From: Salticus scenicus
Taxonomy: Eukaryota; Arthropoda; Arachnida; Araneae; Salticidae
Reading direction: 5' to 3'
Length of the DNA: 64,000 nt
Assembly: GCA_963930645.1 (NCBI GenBank)
Contig: OZ005661.1
Coordinates: 195,337,532-195,401,531 of the forward strand
The notes under the pieces were generated by a model that saw only the letters and a list, made by a program, of their open reading frames with translations, did not search any database and was not told the DNA's origin. The position numbers were made by a program, and so were the translations under genes. Positions 1 to 9,339 of this stretch are shown one piece after another (position 1 is the first letter of the stretch; each line of letters opens with the position of its first letter).

Positions 1-349
1 TGATCAATAAACCTGAAGACATTTTGCATGGTTAAAAAAAAATAATAATTGCAGGTCAAATGCCATAGGGGGTCATCATTGAAGTTACAAATAAAATTTG
101 CATTCATAAGTACAAAACTTTCAATAAACACCATAAAAATGTAATAAATTCGCAACAATTGTTTCGGGTCTAAAAGACATATGACTTTTCGACGCGAAGA
201 TTTACAAATTTAATATCAAGTGAAGAAATTGTCAAAAGCAAAGGTATATATAATTCTCGCCGGCGGACGTACATCCTTCATAGACAATTAAAGGTAACAC
301 AGGGAATTAAAAAAAATCTATAGAGCTTAAATCTATAGTATGAGTCAAG
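1..349. other. Unassigned AT-rich DNA
   Basis: No gene, inverted repeat or internal similarity to the rest of the window was recognised. The right edge is set by the start of the F1 repeat arm. Confidence 0.5.
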
Positions 350-1530
350 ATTTTGTGATAAAATCCAACATTATACTAGTTGGCATAGGTGGACTCTGCC
401 CAGTTCCCCATCATACATATCTTCTCATAAATTTCTAGTACAAGACATATAATCATGTTAAGAGAAAGGAATTTGACCAAAGCTTGATACAGTGACAGAA
501 TGAAATCCCCGTCTAATAGGCTATCCACCGTTCACTTCGATATATTTATCTTATTCTAATCTATTAATTTATTTTATCAGAGTCAATTCCATTGTTTAGT
601 TTCCATGCTACTATTTCCAATCTCAAAATTCCTACTTATATGAAAAAATTTCAATTCCGCCATGTTCATAAAATCTTAAATTATGAATAACTTACTAAAT
701 TTTCCTACAAGAATATTTGTAGTCCATCATGTTCAAACAAGTATCATAAATGTTATTTTGAAGTTGTCTGATATATTTATGATCTTCAAAATGTACATTT
801 ATGCTCAATTTTGCCCTATTCTGCCATGTGCAGTAAATCGTCAATTCCAAATAACTTGCGAAACTTTCAAAGTAGCATGTTTATAGTTAATGATATTCAT
901 TCTGAATTCAAAACTGATATTTTAAAACTGTCCTGGCATCTTTAGTGTAAAAATTTTGTACTTAATGGACATTTAAGTGAAATTTTGCCCTATTCTCACA
1001 TGTTAAAAAAATTGTAAATTTATAATAATTTACGAAGTTTTCTAATTCGAATGTTACAAATGAATAGGGTTCTTGCCAGTGTCGAAAGTAATATATTAAA
1101 ACTGATCTGACTTTTCTGCGACTATTTGTTTTTGAGATATCGTGTACACAGACTAACAAACTCACTAAAGGACTAACACACTAACAAACTAACAGACACC
1201 CTGCAACATACTTACTGTGCTTACACACAGATTGAATCACCGGTTTCACACAACAAGCTGAAATTGTGTTATTCATGACTGATTAAATTAGTGAATATGG
1301 TGCTTTAATTAATACCACTCTCAAAATAATTGCGCATGAAAATTGCCACAAACATCATTTTTACAAATTCTTATGTAAAATGGCCTCCTGAATGAGAAGG
1401 TGACGGCCATTTTGCCCTATCACCCACCGTTTTTGGGGGACGCTCCCTATTTTTATCACTTTTCGGTGATTTTAAGGCTATAAATTTGATTTATAGTGGG
1501 AAAAAGAATCATTTTGATTGTTACATATAT
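350..1530 (-). repeat. F1 repeat, left arm of a large inverted repeat
   Basis: This is the reverse complement of 4570-6140. Matching landmarks are the end block (ACTAGTTGGCATAGGTGGAC here, GTCCACCTTTGCCAACTAG at 6113), the AGTTCCCCAT tail motif at 402-411, repeated 'AATAACTTRCGAAA' segments about 165-174 bp apart (685, 850, 1024), the ladder of ACTAACA motifs at 1155-1195 and the 'TTCTTATGTAAAATGGCCTCCTGAAT' region around 1370. The hairpin head seen in the right arm is missing or diverged here. No coding potential was recognised. Confidence 0.75.
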
Positions 1531-1876
1531 TCTGAGGTCCTAAAAAAATGAAAAATTCTATAACATGAACATTTGCAGCAAGGGGAAGATTTAGGGTGAG
1601 GGGGGGGGGCGGATTTACTACTGAAATTATAAGTTACATTTATTATATTTTATTAATCAATTAATATTAACCCTTTTTATACATTATATATATGTATGTA
1701 TATCTATATTAATAAAATCAGAGTTTTGTCTGTAAATTTGTCGGAATCGAAAAATTTTGCGATATCTTCACGTTTTACACCCCATGAAAGCCGAAAATGA
1801 CTTCAGAAAATTTTGCCTGTGTGTGTGTGTGTGTGTGTCTGTGTGTATGTCATCGTGTCCGAATGTCGCTTTTTTT

Positions 1877-2310
1877 GTCCGGGCATCACTCGAGAACGGC
1901 TGGACGGAATTCAACGACGCTTGGCAGGAATTTAGGTCTTCACACAACTTAAAATTATATCTATCAACTTTTCGGAAATTCCCCCCCCCCGTTCCCCCCT
2001 AGGGGTAAAAGACTAAAACACGTTTGTCCGGGCATCACTTGAGAACGGCTGGACGGAATTCAACGACGCTTGGCAGGAATTTAGGTCTTCACCCAACTTA
2101 AAATTATATCTATCAACTTTTTGGAAATTCCCCCCCGTTCCCCCCTAGGGGGTAAAAGACTAAAACACGTTTGTCCGGGCATCACTCGAGAATGGCTGGA
2201 CGGAATTCAACGGCGCTTGGCAGAAACTTAGGTCTTCACCCAACTTGAAATTATATATATAGAAATTTTCAAAATTATAATTAGTGTTTAAATTGTGGGT
2301 AAAAAACGCC
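1877..2310 (+). repeat. ~148-bp tandem repeat inside the Helitron
   Basis: Three copies start with GTCCGGGCATCACT at 1877, 2026 and 2173. Each carries GAGAACGGCTGGACGGAATT, 'CAGGAATTTAGGTCTTCAC' and a C-rich stretch. The same repeat occurs in the Helitron copies near 40.9 kb and 45.8 kb. Confidence 0.85.
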
Positions 2311-3059
2311 TGCGCATGCGCCATAAATATCTTTTCACTAAAATGCTTTGAATGAAAAAATGAAATATAAAAATAAATTTTTAAGTTAAAGACTTTTGTA
2401 TTCGCGTGATTTTCACTACAAATTATGAAAAGATTGAAATGAAGTGTTGCCATCTAAGTTTCATACTTTAGTTAATTTTAAAAAATCTAATTGTCGTATC
2501 AAAAAACTGTTTACACCCCAGGATTCAGAAAAATCACCTCTTTCATTTGGTACTGAATTTGTAATGATAGGTCCGATATTTCTAATTTATTTTTCCCTTT
2601 ATCCGTTTTTACGTTGCCACTTAAATTTCATACTTTAGTTATTTTTTAAAAATCTAATTGTCGCATCGAAAAACTGTTTGAACCCCTCGATTCAGCAAAA
2701 TCGCCCCTTTCATTCGGTATCAAATTTATAAATATAGGTCTGATATTTCTAATTTATTTTACCCTTTTTCCGTTTTCAACCCAGATTCGATATGGAAATG
2801 GAACAGCTTTAGTATTGGATCCCTTTGGCAAAATTTGAAATTGGGCACCGAAGTAGCTCGGACGTTTCTCGCCAAGATCTTTAATTGCACAATTGAGATA
2901 GCCAATTCAGTTCATCGCAAAAATGGCTTAAAATAGTTAAAGTCACCAAAGGGTTCCGATACTTAAGCTGTGCTTTTTGTATTTATTAGTGCTAGAGGCC
3001 TATTTCAGTCGGTACAGTTGTCGAATTTTTATAGGTCACTCTTAATTAGTGCTAGAGGC

Positions 3060-3905
3060 CTATTTCAGTCGGTTTATTGAATGGGGATTTATTGAATGAA
3101 GGCCCCCCAAGGCACAACTTTGACATGAGTCCCCCCCTCAGGCCCAACTTTGACATGACTCCCCCCCAAGGTACCCCTATTTCAGTCGGTACAGCGTTGT
3201 CGAATTTTTATAATACACTCTTAATAGTGCTAAGGGCCTATTTCAGTCGGTTTATTGAATGGGGATTTATTGAATGAAGTCCCGCCAAGGCACAACTTTG
3301 ACATGAGTCCCCCCCCCAAGGTACCCCTATTTCAGTCGGTAGAGCGTTGTCGAATTTTTATAATACACTCTTAATAGTGCTAAGGGCCTATTTCAGTCGG
3401 TTTATTGAATGGGGATTTATTGAATGAAGTCCCCTCCAAGGCCCAACTTTGACATGAGTCCCCCCCCCAGGCCCAACTTTGACATGAGTCCCCCCCAAGG
3501 TACAACTTTGACATGAGTCCCCCCAAGGCCCAACTTTGACATGAGTCCCCCCCAGGCCCAACTTTGACATGAGTCCCCCCCAAGGTACAACTTTGACATG
3601 AGTCCCCCGAAGGCCCAACTTTGACATGAGTCCACCCCAGGCCCAACTTTGACATGAGTCCCCCCAAGGCCCAACTTTGACATGAGTCCCCCCAAGGTAC
3701 AACTTTGACATGAGTCCCCCCCAAGGCACACCTTTGACATGAGTCCCCCCAAGGCCCAACTTTGACATGAGTTCCCCCCCAGGCCCAACTTTGACATGAG
3801 CCCCCCAAGGCCCAACTTTGACATGAGTCCCCCACAAGGTAGAACTTTGACATGAGTTCCCCCCGCAAGGCACACCTTTGACATGAGTCCCCCCAAGGCA
3901 CCCCC
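3060..3905 (+). repeat. ~29-bp minisatellite, C-rich on plus strand (copy A)
   Basis: About two dozen monomers read as AACTTTGACATGAGTCCCCC plus AAGGCCC/AAGGTAC/AAGGCAC variants. The length of the C run (5-9) varies and gives unit lengths of about 27-31 bp. The first part (3060-3420) includes two longer units with TATTTCAGTCGGTTTATTGA spacers. The minus strand is open in all three frames, a consequence of the unit length; these frames are not called as genes. Confidence 0.9.
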
Positions 3906-3907
3906 CC

Positions 3908-4021
3908 TCATTTGGAAAAAGAGAAAAAACGTTGTTTTGCGGCTATAAGACAGTTTGGACTTCCAACGTTATTTGTTACAATATCTGCAGCTGTACAATA
4001 TCTGTAGGCCTCTGGCACTAA
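3908..4021 (+). pseudogene. Helitron helicase-like N-terminal domain fragment, internally deleted
   Basis: The reading frame WxKEKKRCFAAIRQFGLP followed by TLFVTISAA matches the other three copies in the window and the start of the Helitron_like_N domain. About 100 bp that encode the ETxWFDLMKTL to KFSS part in the other copies are missing, replaced by a short 'TACAATATCT' repeat, and the frame is lost. It lies directly after the minisatellite. Confidence 0.6.
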
Positions 4022-4024
4022 ATT

Positions 4025-4047
4025 AAAATCTGTCAATGTCAGATTTT
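4025..4047 (+). other. 3' hairpin of composite element, copy A
   Basis: AAAATCTG and CAGATTTT form a perfect 8-bp stem with a 7-nt loop (TCAATGT). The identical hairpin is present at 51302-51324, 53363-53385 and 57087-57109. Confidence 0.85.
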
Positions 4048-4789
4048 CATGTTTTAAATAATGAAATAATGTCGTGTCTGTATAATTTTTATTTTTTATT
4101 TTATTTTTTATTTATAATACTGTCTATTAAATACTTCTGTGGTCACGAAATTTGGTGCGTAAATTGTTTGTATGCATCCGGCACTTATTGTAACTGCATT
4201 TCACGAAATTCGAAATCCCCCCCCCCTTCTCGGAGTCGGATGGCAATAAACATGTGTAAAAACATGTTTTTCCGTTTGAATTAGCTTTGAATTATCTTAG
4301 AATGGCGAATTTTGGTCTGTGGATATTGATTAAGTGTACGCATTATGTACATTTTGCAAAACTTCGAACTCACCCGCTGAGGGTGGGGAAGTAAGAAGTG
4401 GGTAAGTTGTGCCGAAGACAGTGGAGACCCAGACTCCTCACTTTGCGAGCGAGAAAACCTCTACCACTCACAGCGAGAACTTAGGTTATTAATAAAGATA
4501 TAGCATTTTGACAAATCATTTAAGTTTAACGTCCAGCGAAGCGGGCAAAGCCTGCTAGTATGTATATATAATGAGTTAAAATAATTATTTTCCATTCTCC
4601 AAATCAAACTCATGGCCATAAAGTTAGCGAAAGGTGATAAAAATTAAGGGAGGAGGCGACGTCCTGAGAAAACGAGGGGGGGAGGGGCGAAATTGAGGTC
4701 ATATTCGGATTCAGGAGGTCATTTTACATAAGAATCAGCAGGAATTTTATCAGGGATTGATTTTTTATTTTATTTTTTATTATATTTTT

Positions 4790-4821
4790 AGTTCCCCATC
4801 ATACTATAGGTATGGGGAACT
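4790..4821 (+). other. F1 head hairpin
   Basis: AGTTCCCCAT (4790-4799) pairs perfectly with ATGGGGAACT (4812-4821) across a 12-nt loop. ATGGGGAACT recurs in direct orientation at the far end of the element (6095-6104). Confidence 0.85.
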
Positions 4822-5029
4822 TAGGTAATCGTGAAAATTTTCGACCTCGGTTTTTTGACTTTTCTACACGTTTTCAGGTGTGAGGAATACGAAAATGACA
4901 AAATTTCTATGGTGTCTGTCTGTAGGGTGTCTGTTAGTGTGTCAGTGTGTCAGTGTGTCAGTCCGTTAGTGTGTTAGTCCGTTAGTTTGTTAGTCTGTTA
5001 ACACGATATCTCACGAACAAATGATCGCA

Positions 5030-5900
5030 GAGAGGTCAGATCAGTTTTAAAATATTATTTTCGACACTGGCAAGAACCCTATTCATTTGCAACATTCAAA
5101 TTAAAAAACTTCGTAAGTTATTAGAAATTTACGATTTTCTTAACATGGGAGAATAGGACAAAAATTCACTTAAACGTGCATTTAATGGAAACTTTTTACT
5201 GTAAAAATGTCAGACCAGTTTTAAAATATCAGTTTTGATGCAGGAATGAACATCAGTAACTATAAATATGCTACTTTGGAAATTTCGCAAGTTATTGAAA
5301 ATTTACGAATTTTTTAACATGGCAGTATAGAGCAAAATTTCACATAAACGGCAATTTTGAGAGATATTTTCATCGTAAAGATGTCAGACTACTTTTGAAA
5401 TATTATTTAGGACACTGGCATGATTATTAATGAGTATGAATTTTCCAATATAAAGATTTCGTAAGTTATTGGAAATTTACGAATTTCTTAACATGGCTGA
5501 ATAGAGCAAAATTTCACATAAACGTCAATCTTGAGTGATATTTTCATCGTAAAGATGTCAAACCACTTTCGAAATATTATTTAGGATACTGGCATGAATA
5601 TCATAGACTACGTTTTTTCCAATTTAAAAATTTGGTAAGTTATTTGGAATTTACGATTTACTTAACATGTCAGAATAAGGCAAAATTGAGCATAAATTTC
5701 CATTTTGAGGATCATAAATACATTAGACAACTTCAAAACTACATTTATGATATCTGTTTGAACACGATTGAATATAAATATTCTAATAGGAAAATTTCGT
5801 AAATCATTCGTAATTTACGATTTTATCAACATAGCGAAATTGTAAATTTTTCATATAAATATGATTTTTGAGGATTATTGCATTGTAAATAGTAGCATGA
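5030..5900 (+). repeat. Five ~174-bp tandem monomers
   Basis: The anchor GYAAGTTATT occurs at 5113, 5287, 5461 and 5635, with a diverged fifth at 5809: spacing 174 bp each time. Each monomer holds 'TTAACATGGC', 'AAAATTTCACATAAACG', 'GATGTCAGAC' and 'GGACACTGGCATGAA'. The last monomer is the most diverged. Confidence 0.85.
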
Positions 5901-6149
5901 AAATTAAACAACGGAATTGACCCTGATAAAATAAATTAATAGATTAAAATAAGATATATATATCGAAATGAACGGTGGATAGCCTATTAGGCGGGGATTT
6001 CATTCTGTCATAATATCAAGCTTTGGTCAAATTCATTTCTTTTAACATGATTGTAATATGTCTCGCACTAGAAATTTATGAGAACATAAATACGATGGGG
6101 AACTGAGCAGAGTCCACCTTTGCCAACTAGTTTCAGCATAGTGTTATTT

Positions 6150-6921
6150 TTGTTTAAAAGGCAATTAAATTATTTTAAATCAATAAACTATATTTTCAGT
6201 TTATCTTGAGCTTTTTTCTTTTTTTTTTTTTCTTAATTTCGTTAAATGTCAGTCGCTATCGATTTTTAGGTTATTTAATATTCTACATAAAATGCTTCTA
6301 AAGCGATTTATGTTTTTTTTTTTTTTTTGTTTTTCGTAAAAACTATCTTGCGTCATACTCCGTATCATAATATTTATATTGCGAGCAGAATAATAAATTT
6401 CAGTGACTGAAATAAAAAAGATTTTCATTTCCTTTTTTATTTTCATTGCCACTTTTTGAATCTCATTTTGATTCGAATGTAATATTTCTTTAATATGAAA
6501 ATTATTTTCTTCGAACAAAATGAAAATACTTAAAATGAATTTTTATAGGTATACGGTACCATCTATAATGATGCATACCAAATCACAGGATCTTTAATGA
6601 AAGTTTATTAGCTCAAGTATTATCAAAATATGTCTATTACATATCAGAAAGACTAAATTAGTGAAAGAAAAAAATAATTAAAAATTTAATTGAAAAAACA
6701 ATAAAAAAATATAGTAAATCCTTAATTTTTATAATTTTATTTTTATTCTTTATTTTAAATATATTATCTTCAAACCTATCAAATATATTTTTTATGTATA
6801 GGTACGGTATGAAAACATTGTAAATTAGCTTATTTTCAGTAGTATAAAATTCCTTTAATATGAATGAAGAAAATTTTTAGTTATTCTACAGTAGACAGAC
6901 TCAACCACTTAGAAACATATA

Positions 6922-6973
<52 letters not shown>

Positions 6974-7020
6974 CACAAGATGATTGGTTCTGATTACCAT
7001 TTCATTTTACCATGTTTTTA
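6150..7020. other. AT-rich DNA with TA microsatellite
   Basis: No gene recognised. Contains T-runs near 6220 and 6310 and a TA dinucleotide tract at about 6921-6971. Confidence 0.6.
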
Positions 7021-7029
7021 TTAACTCGT

Positions 7030-7615
7030 TTTCTTGTTTGTATGTCCAATACAAGTCTTGCAATCGATTTTTAACTAACTTCCCTAATGACCCCCATTTG
7101 AAACTCAGAATATCTCAGCATAAGATGACAATGCAGTACCTCGAAGCCCGATTTTCGAATTTTTGATACATTTTCTTTTAATTAATTAAAATATGAAAAA
7201 AATGAACTACTAATAGCTACAAAATTAGCCATTTAAATATTAGCTATAATGTAATTGTTGCCAAAAACTTTTTCCAGTTCATTTTTGTTCGACATAAAAA
7301 ATAAGTATATTTAATTAAACGCGAATATTAAAAAAATATAAAAAGTTAAATTAGGCATTTCCGAAAAATTCACGTCATTATAACTTTAAAAATTTTGTAC
7401 ACATTGATAGAGTACTAATGTAGTTCATGATGCTAAAAAAAATAATATTTTAATTTTAAAACCAACGTTTATTTTATATCGCCTGCAAATCGCTTTCTTG
7501 TTTATCCAGTACATATCTTGCAGTCGATTTTTAGTTAACTTCCCGTTAACTTCCCGTCTAGGTAGACTTTTGAAACTTTTAAAATAGCTCAGAGCACGAT
7601 GGCAATGCATTTGTA
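7030..7615 (+). repeat. Pair of ~125-bp direct repeats
   Basis: 7030-7150 and 7490-7612 share CTTGTTT, 'TACAWRTCTTGCARTCGAT', 'TTTTTARYTAACTTCCC' and a CAATGCA end. The second copy has a local doubling of 'GTTAACTTCCC'. The 340 bases between hold nothing recognised. Confidence 0.7.
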
Positions 7616-7619
7616 ATAT

Positions 7620-8104
7620 TCGGGTAATGTGTCGTGTATATGATTCACCGCAAAATTTAAAAACGTGGTATATGAATTTATTTATTTATTTATTTATTTT
7701 CAATGACTGCAATTAATTGCTTTTATATTTTTTTAGTGAAAGAATGTATGTCTAATAAATCCTAAGATTCAGAATTACTTTTAGAGTTTTGACTAAATAA
7801 ATGCCTTCATTCAAAATAAATGACTTTTCTTTTAAAACAATTGAATGATGAATGTTTGGTGTCTTGGAAAAATACTCAGAAATAACTGCTTGCTTGCATG
7901 CTGTACTTGCGTGTTGAAATATCTCAAATAATGCTAAACATTGCCAAGTTCTAATTTATCCTTCATTATTTTAGTTTCAAGAAATATTTCTTTGAATGTT
8001 ATTAAATTTTAAGATTTCCATTTGTTTATCTGAATATGTGTAAATATTCCTATATTTTCTGCACATTTTTCTTGTACGCATGACAATTCCTGTCCACTTT
8101 TTAC
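7620..8104. other. Unassigned AT-rich DNA
   Basis: Contains a TTTA tetranucleotide tract at 7676-7700. No gene or element end seen. Confidence 0.5.
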
Positions 8105-8202
8105 TTTCTCTTACCCCTTTCTCTTACCAGAGCAAATATTGCTTTGGGGTCAAATTTTCTTAATCGGGATTTTGTCATATTTATACGTTTTAAGGTCCAC
8201 TG

Positions 8203-8240
<38 letters not shown>
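8203..8240 (+). repeat. Poly-A tract
   Basis: An uninterrupted A-run of about 38 bases inside the F3 core, where the related copies read GAATACGAAAATCATG. Confidence 0.95.
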
Positions 8241-8241
<1 letters not shown>

Positions 8242-8456
8242 ATGTTTTTAGCGGTCACTGTGTATGTTTATGTGAGTGTCTGTATGTATGTGCGACTGTT
8301 ATCAGCATACCTTAAGAATAAATAACAGCAAGACGTTCAAACTCGCTATCCTATATCTGTATAATTTAGAAATGCTACACAAAATTTCCATTGATATTAA
8401 GAAAATGGTTCGTGTATAGGGATGTCCAAGATATTTCAAATAGTACATTACATCTA

Positions 8457-8607
8457 CACTGTAAAAAAAAAAGTCTTATTACTGCCAAAAATTCTCTGTA
8501 ATATGAGAAAATACGCGTAATTTACGAAACAATTACGTTATCAGAACGTTTTTCTCAAATTATAGAAAATTTCTGGCAGCAAATAGGCCATTTTTTTTTT
8601 TACTGCA
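8457..8607. mobile_element. Palindromic MITE (CACTGTAAAAA)
   Basis: Left 'CACTGTAAAAAAAAAAG' and right 'TTTTTTTTTTTACTGCA' are inverted, as are inner blocks 'TGCCAAAAATTCTCTGTAA' and 'TATAGAAAATTTCTGGCA'. It interrupts the F3 body: the other copies run directly from ACATTACGTCTA into the following sequence. No coding capacity. Confidence 0.65.
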
Positions 8608-8629
8608 CATTTCGCCTATACGAAGCGTA

Positions 8630-8842
8630 CAGTCGGTAACAGAAGTGTCCGAACACTAGCAAAAATTCCCATGTAAAAAAAGTACACTTCATACAGTTCT
8701 GTTAAATAAATCCTTATCGAATCGTGTTCTTAGACTGACTAAGAATAGGATTCGACAAGGATTTATTTAACAAAAGTGTAAAAAGTGTATTTTTTTTACA
8801 TAAGAATTTTTGCTAGTGTTCGGACACTTTTGTTACCGACTG
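8630..8842. mobile_element. Palindromic TA-flanked MITE (CAGTCGGTAAC)
   Basis: CAGTCGGTAACAGAAGTGTC at the left is the inverted copy of the right end GACACTTTTGTTACCGACTG; TA lies on both sides. Near-perfect inversion continues through 'CGAACACTAGCAAAAATTC' and 'AAATAAATCCTTRTCGAATC' to a centre near 8735. A TA duplication and CAGT ends suggest a Tc1/mariner-mobilised MITE. A truncated second copy is at 46647. Confidence 0.85.
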
Positions 8843-9008
8843 TATAGGCGAAATTGCAGGTAAGTAGAATGTAACATCTATAAGTTGCACTAAATCAAAT
8901 GAAATGATTATACATTTTTTATAAGCTTAAAAGCAGGTTTCATGTAGAATAAGGTAGGAAAATCATTTAACGTTCGTTCACAGGGCTACACAAAAGAACT
9001 AGAATATA

Positions 9009-9326
9009 ATGGGACAATGCTTGAAAATTCATGGAGGTGTATTTCAAGTTATGCTGTGTGTTATTAATATATGGTTATATTCATGCGCACTATATGGTGT
9101 ATACACAAATTTTAAAAGATATACAGGGTTGCCAATAATTAAGAGAAAGCATTGTTTTGCATTGAATGTTATTACTGGATGTGCTTTACTACAATATTTT
9201 ACCATGTCCAGGAAAGTTGCTCAGGAATTGAAATTAATGCCTGATACACATACGGTAAACAAAGTATCTTTTAAGTTAAATATTCAACTTTTTTTTTGTA
9301 TATTTACACGTTTTGAGGTTTTCTGA
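9009..9326 (+). CDS. Short repeat-borne open frame, function unknown
   Basis: A 105-codon frame begins MGQCLKIHGGVF, then has a hydrophobic stretch (about residues 13-33) and a basic KRYTGLPIIKRK segment. A related frame starts at 63773 (M-REQLKIDGSVF...) with the same register through about 45 codons, then a stop; a weaker match to the later part occurs near 61930-62050. This suggests an old coding segment carried by the F3 repeat. The last ~20 codons run into the next F3 core, so the true 3' end is unclear. I recognise no family; it may be non-coding. Confidence 0.25.
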   Translation: MGQCLKIHGGVFQVMLCVINIWLYSCALYGVYTNFKRYTGLPIIKRKHCFALNVITGCALLQYFTMSRKVAQELKLMPDTHTVNKVSFKLNIQLFFCIFTRFEVF

Positions 9327-9339
9327 ATACTTAAGTTAA

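Larger units (their letters stand above)
2986..4083 (+). mobile_element. Composite minisatellite element, copy A (Helentron/HINE-like)
   Basis: The left end is TTAGTGCTAGAGGCCTA (2986-3002) and an inverted copy TAGGCCTCTGGCACTAA lies at 4005-4021. Between them are a C-rich ~29-bp minisatellite and a shortened Helitron-N fragment; after the inverted repeat come a hairpin (4025-4047) and the conserved end ATGTCGTGTCTGTAT. It sits inside the Helitron 1703-4558, and the empty site can be seen in the other Helitron copy at about 36740-36785. Subterminal inverted repeats, a tandem-repeat core, a 3' hairpin and a link to Helitron Rep sequence are known features of Helentron-derived HINE/DINE elements; assigning this copy to that group is inference. 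Confidence 0.65.
1703..4558 (+). mobile_element. Non-autonomous Helitron, copy 1 (with nested element)
   Basis: The left end reads A|TCTATATTAATAAAATCAG and the right end has a short GCGGGC-AAA-GCCTGC hairpin running into CTAG|T. TC at the start, a 3' hairpin, CTRR at the end and insertion between A and T with no target duplication are the hallmarks of Helitrons. No Rep/helicase frame belongs to this family, so it is non-autonomous. Other copies lie at 35764-36954 (minus), 40288-41185 (minus), 45664-46100 (plus) and a relative at 32967-34276 (minus). The 2986-4083 segment is a later insertion; without it the element is about 1.76 kb. Confidence 0.8.
4570..6140 (+). repeat. F1 repeat, right arm of the large inverted repeat
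   Basis: Fullest F1 copy. In order: a hairpin (4790-4821), core ACACGTTTTCAGGT with GAATACGAAAATGA (4866-4898), a ladder of GTGTC/GTTAGT motifs (4910-5000), ATATCTCACGAACAAAT, five ~174-bp tandem monomers, and a tail with a third copy of the hairpin arm (ATGGGGAACT, 6095-6104) followed by GCAGAGTCCACC. No protein-coding frame was found. Confidence 0.75.
8105..9320 (+). repeat. F3 repeat, dispersed copy with two nested MITEs
   Basis: Starts with a doubled TTTCTCTTACC, then 'TATTTATACGTTTTAAGGTCC' (core), an A-run, a TGTG/TCTG stretch at 8260-8295, 'TTATCAGCATACCTTAAGAA' and the body found again at 61.1-64 kb ('GTGTATAGGGATGTCCAAGA', 'AGTAGAATGTAACATCTATA'). A second core (ACACGTTTTGAGG, 9306) starts at the right edge. 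Two palindromic elements at 8457 and 8630 interrupt it. Confidence 0.75.

Noticed and set aside
3380..3911. Long overlapping minus-strand frames (161-173 codons) in the minisatellite
   Set aside because: They come from a stop-free 29-bp unit read in three frames; no start context, codon bias or homology supports a protein.
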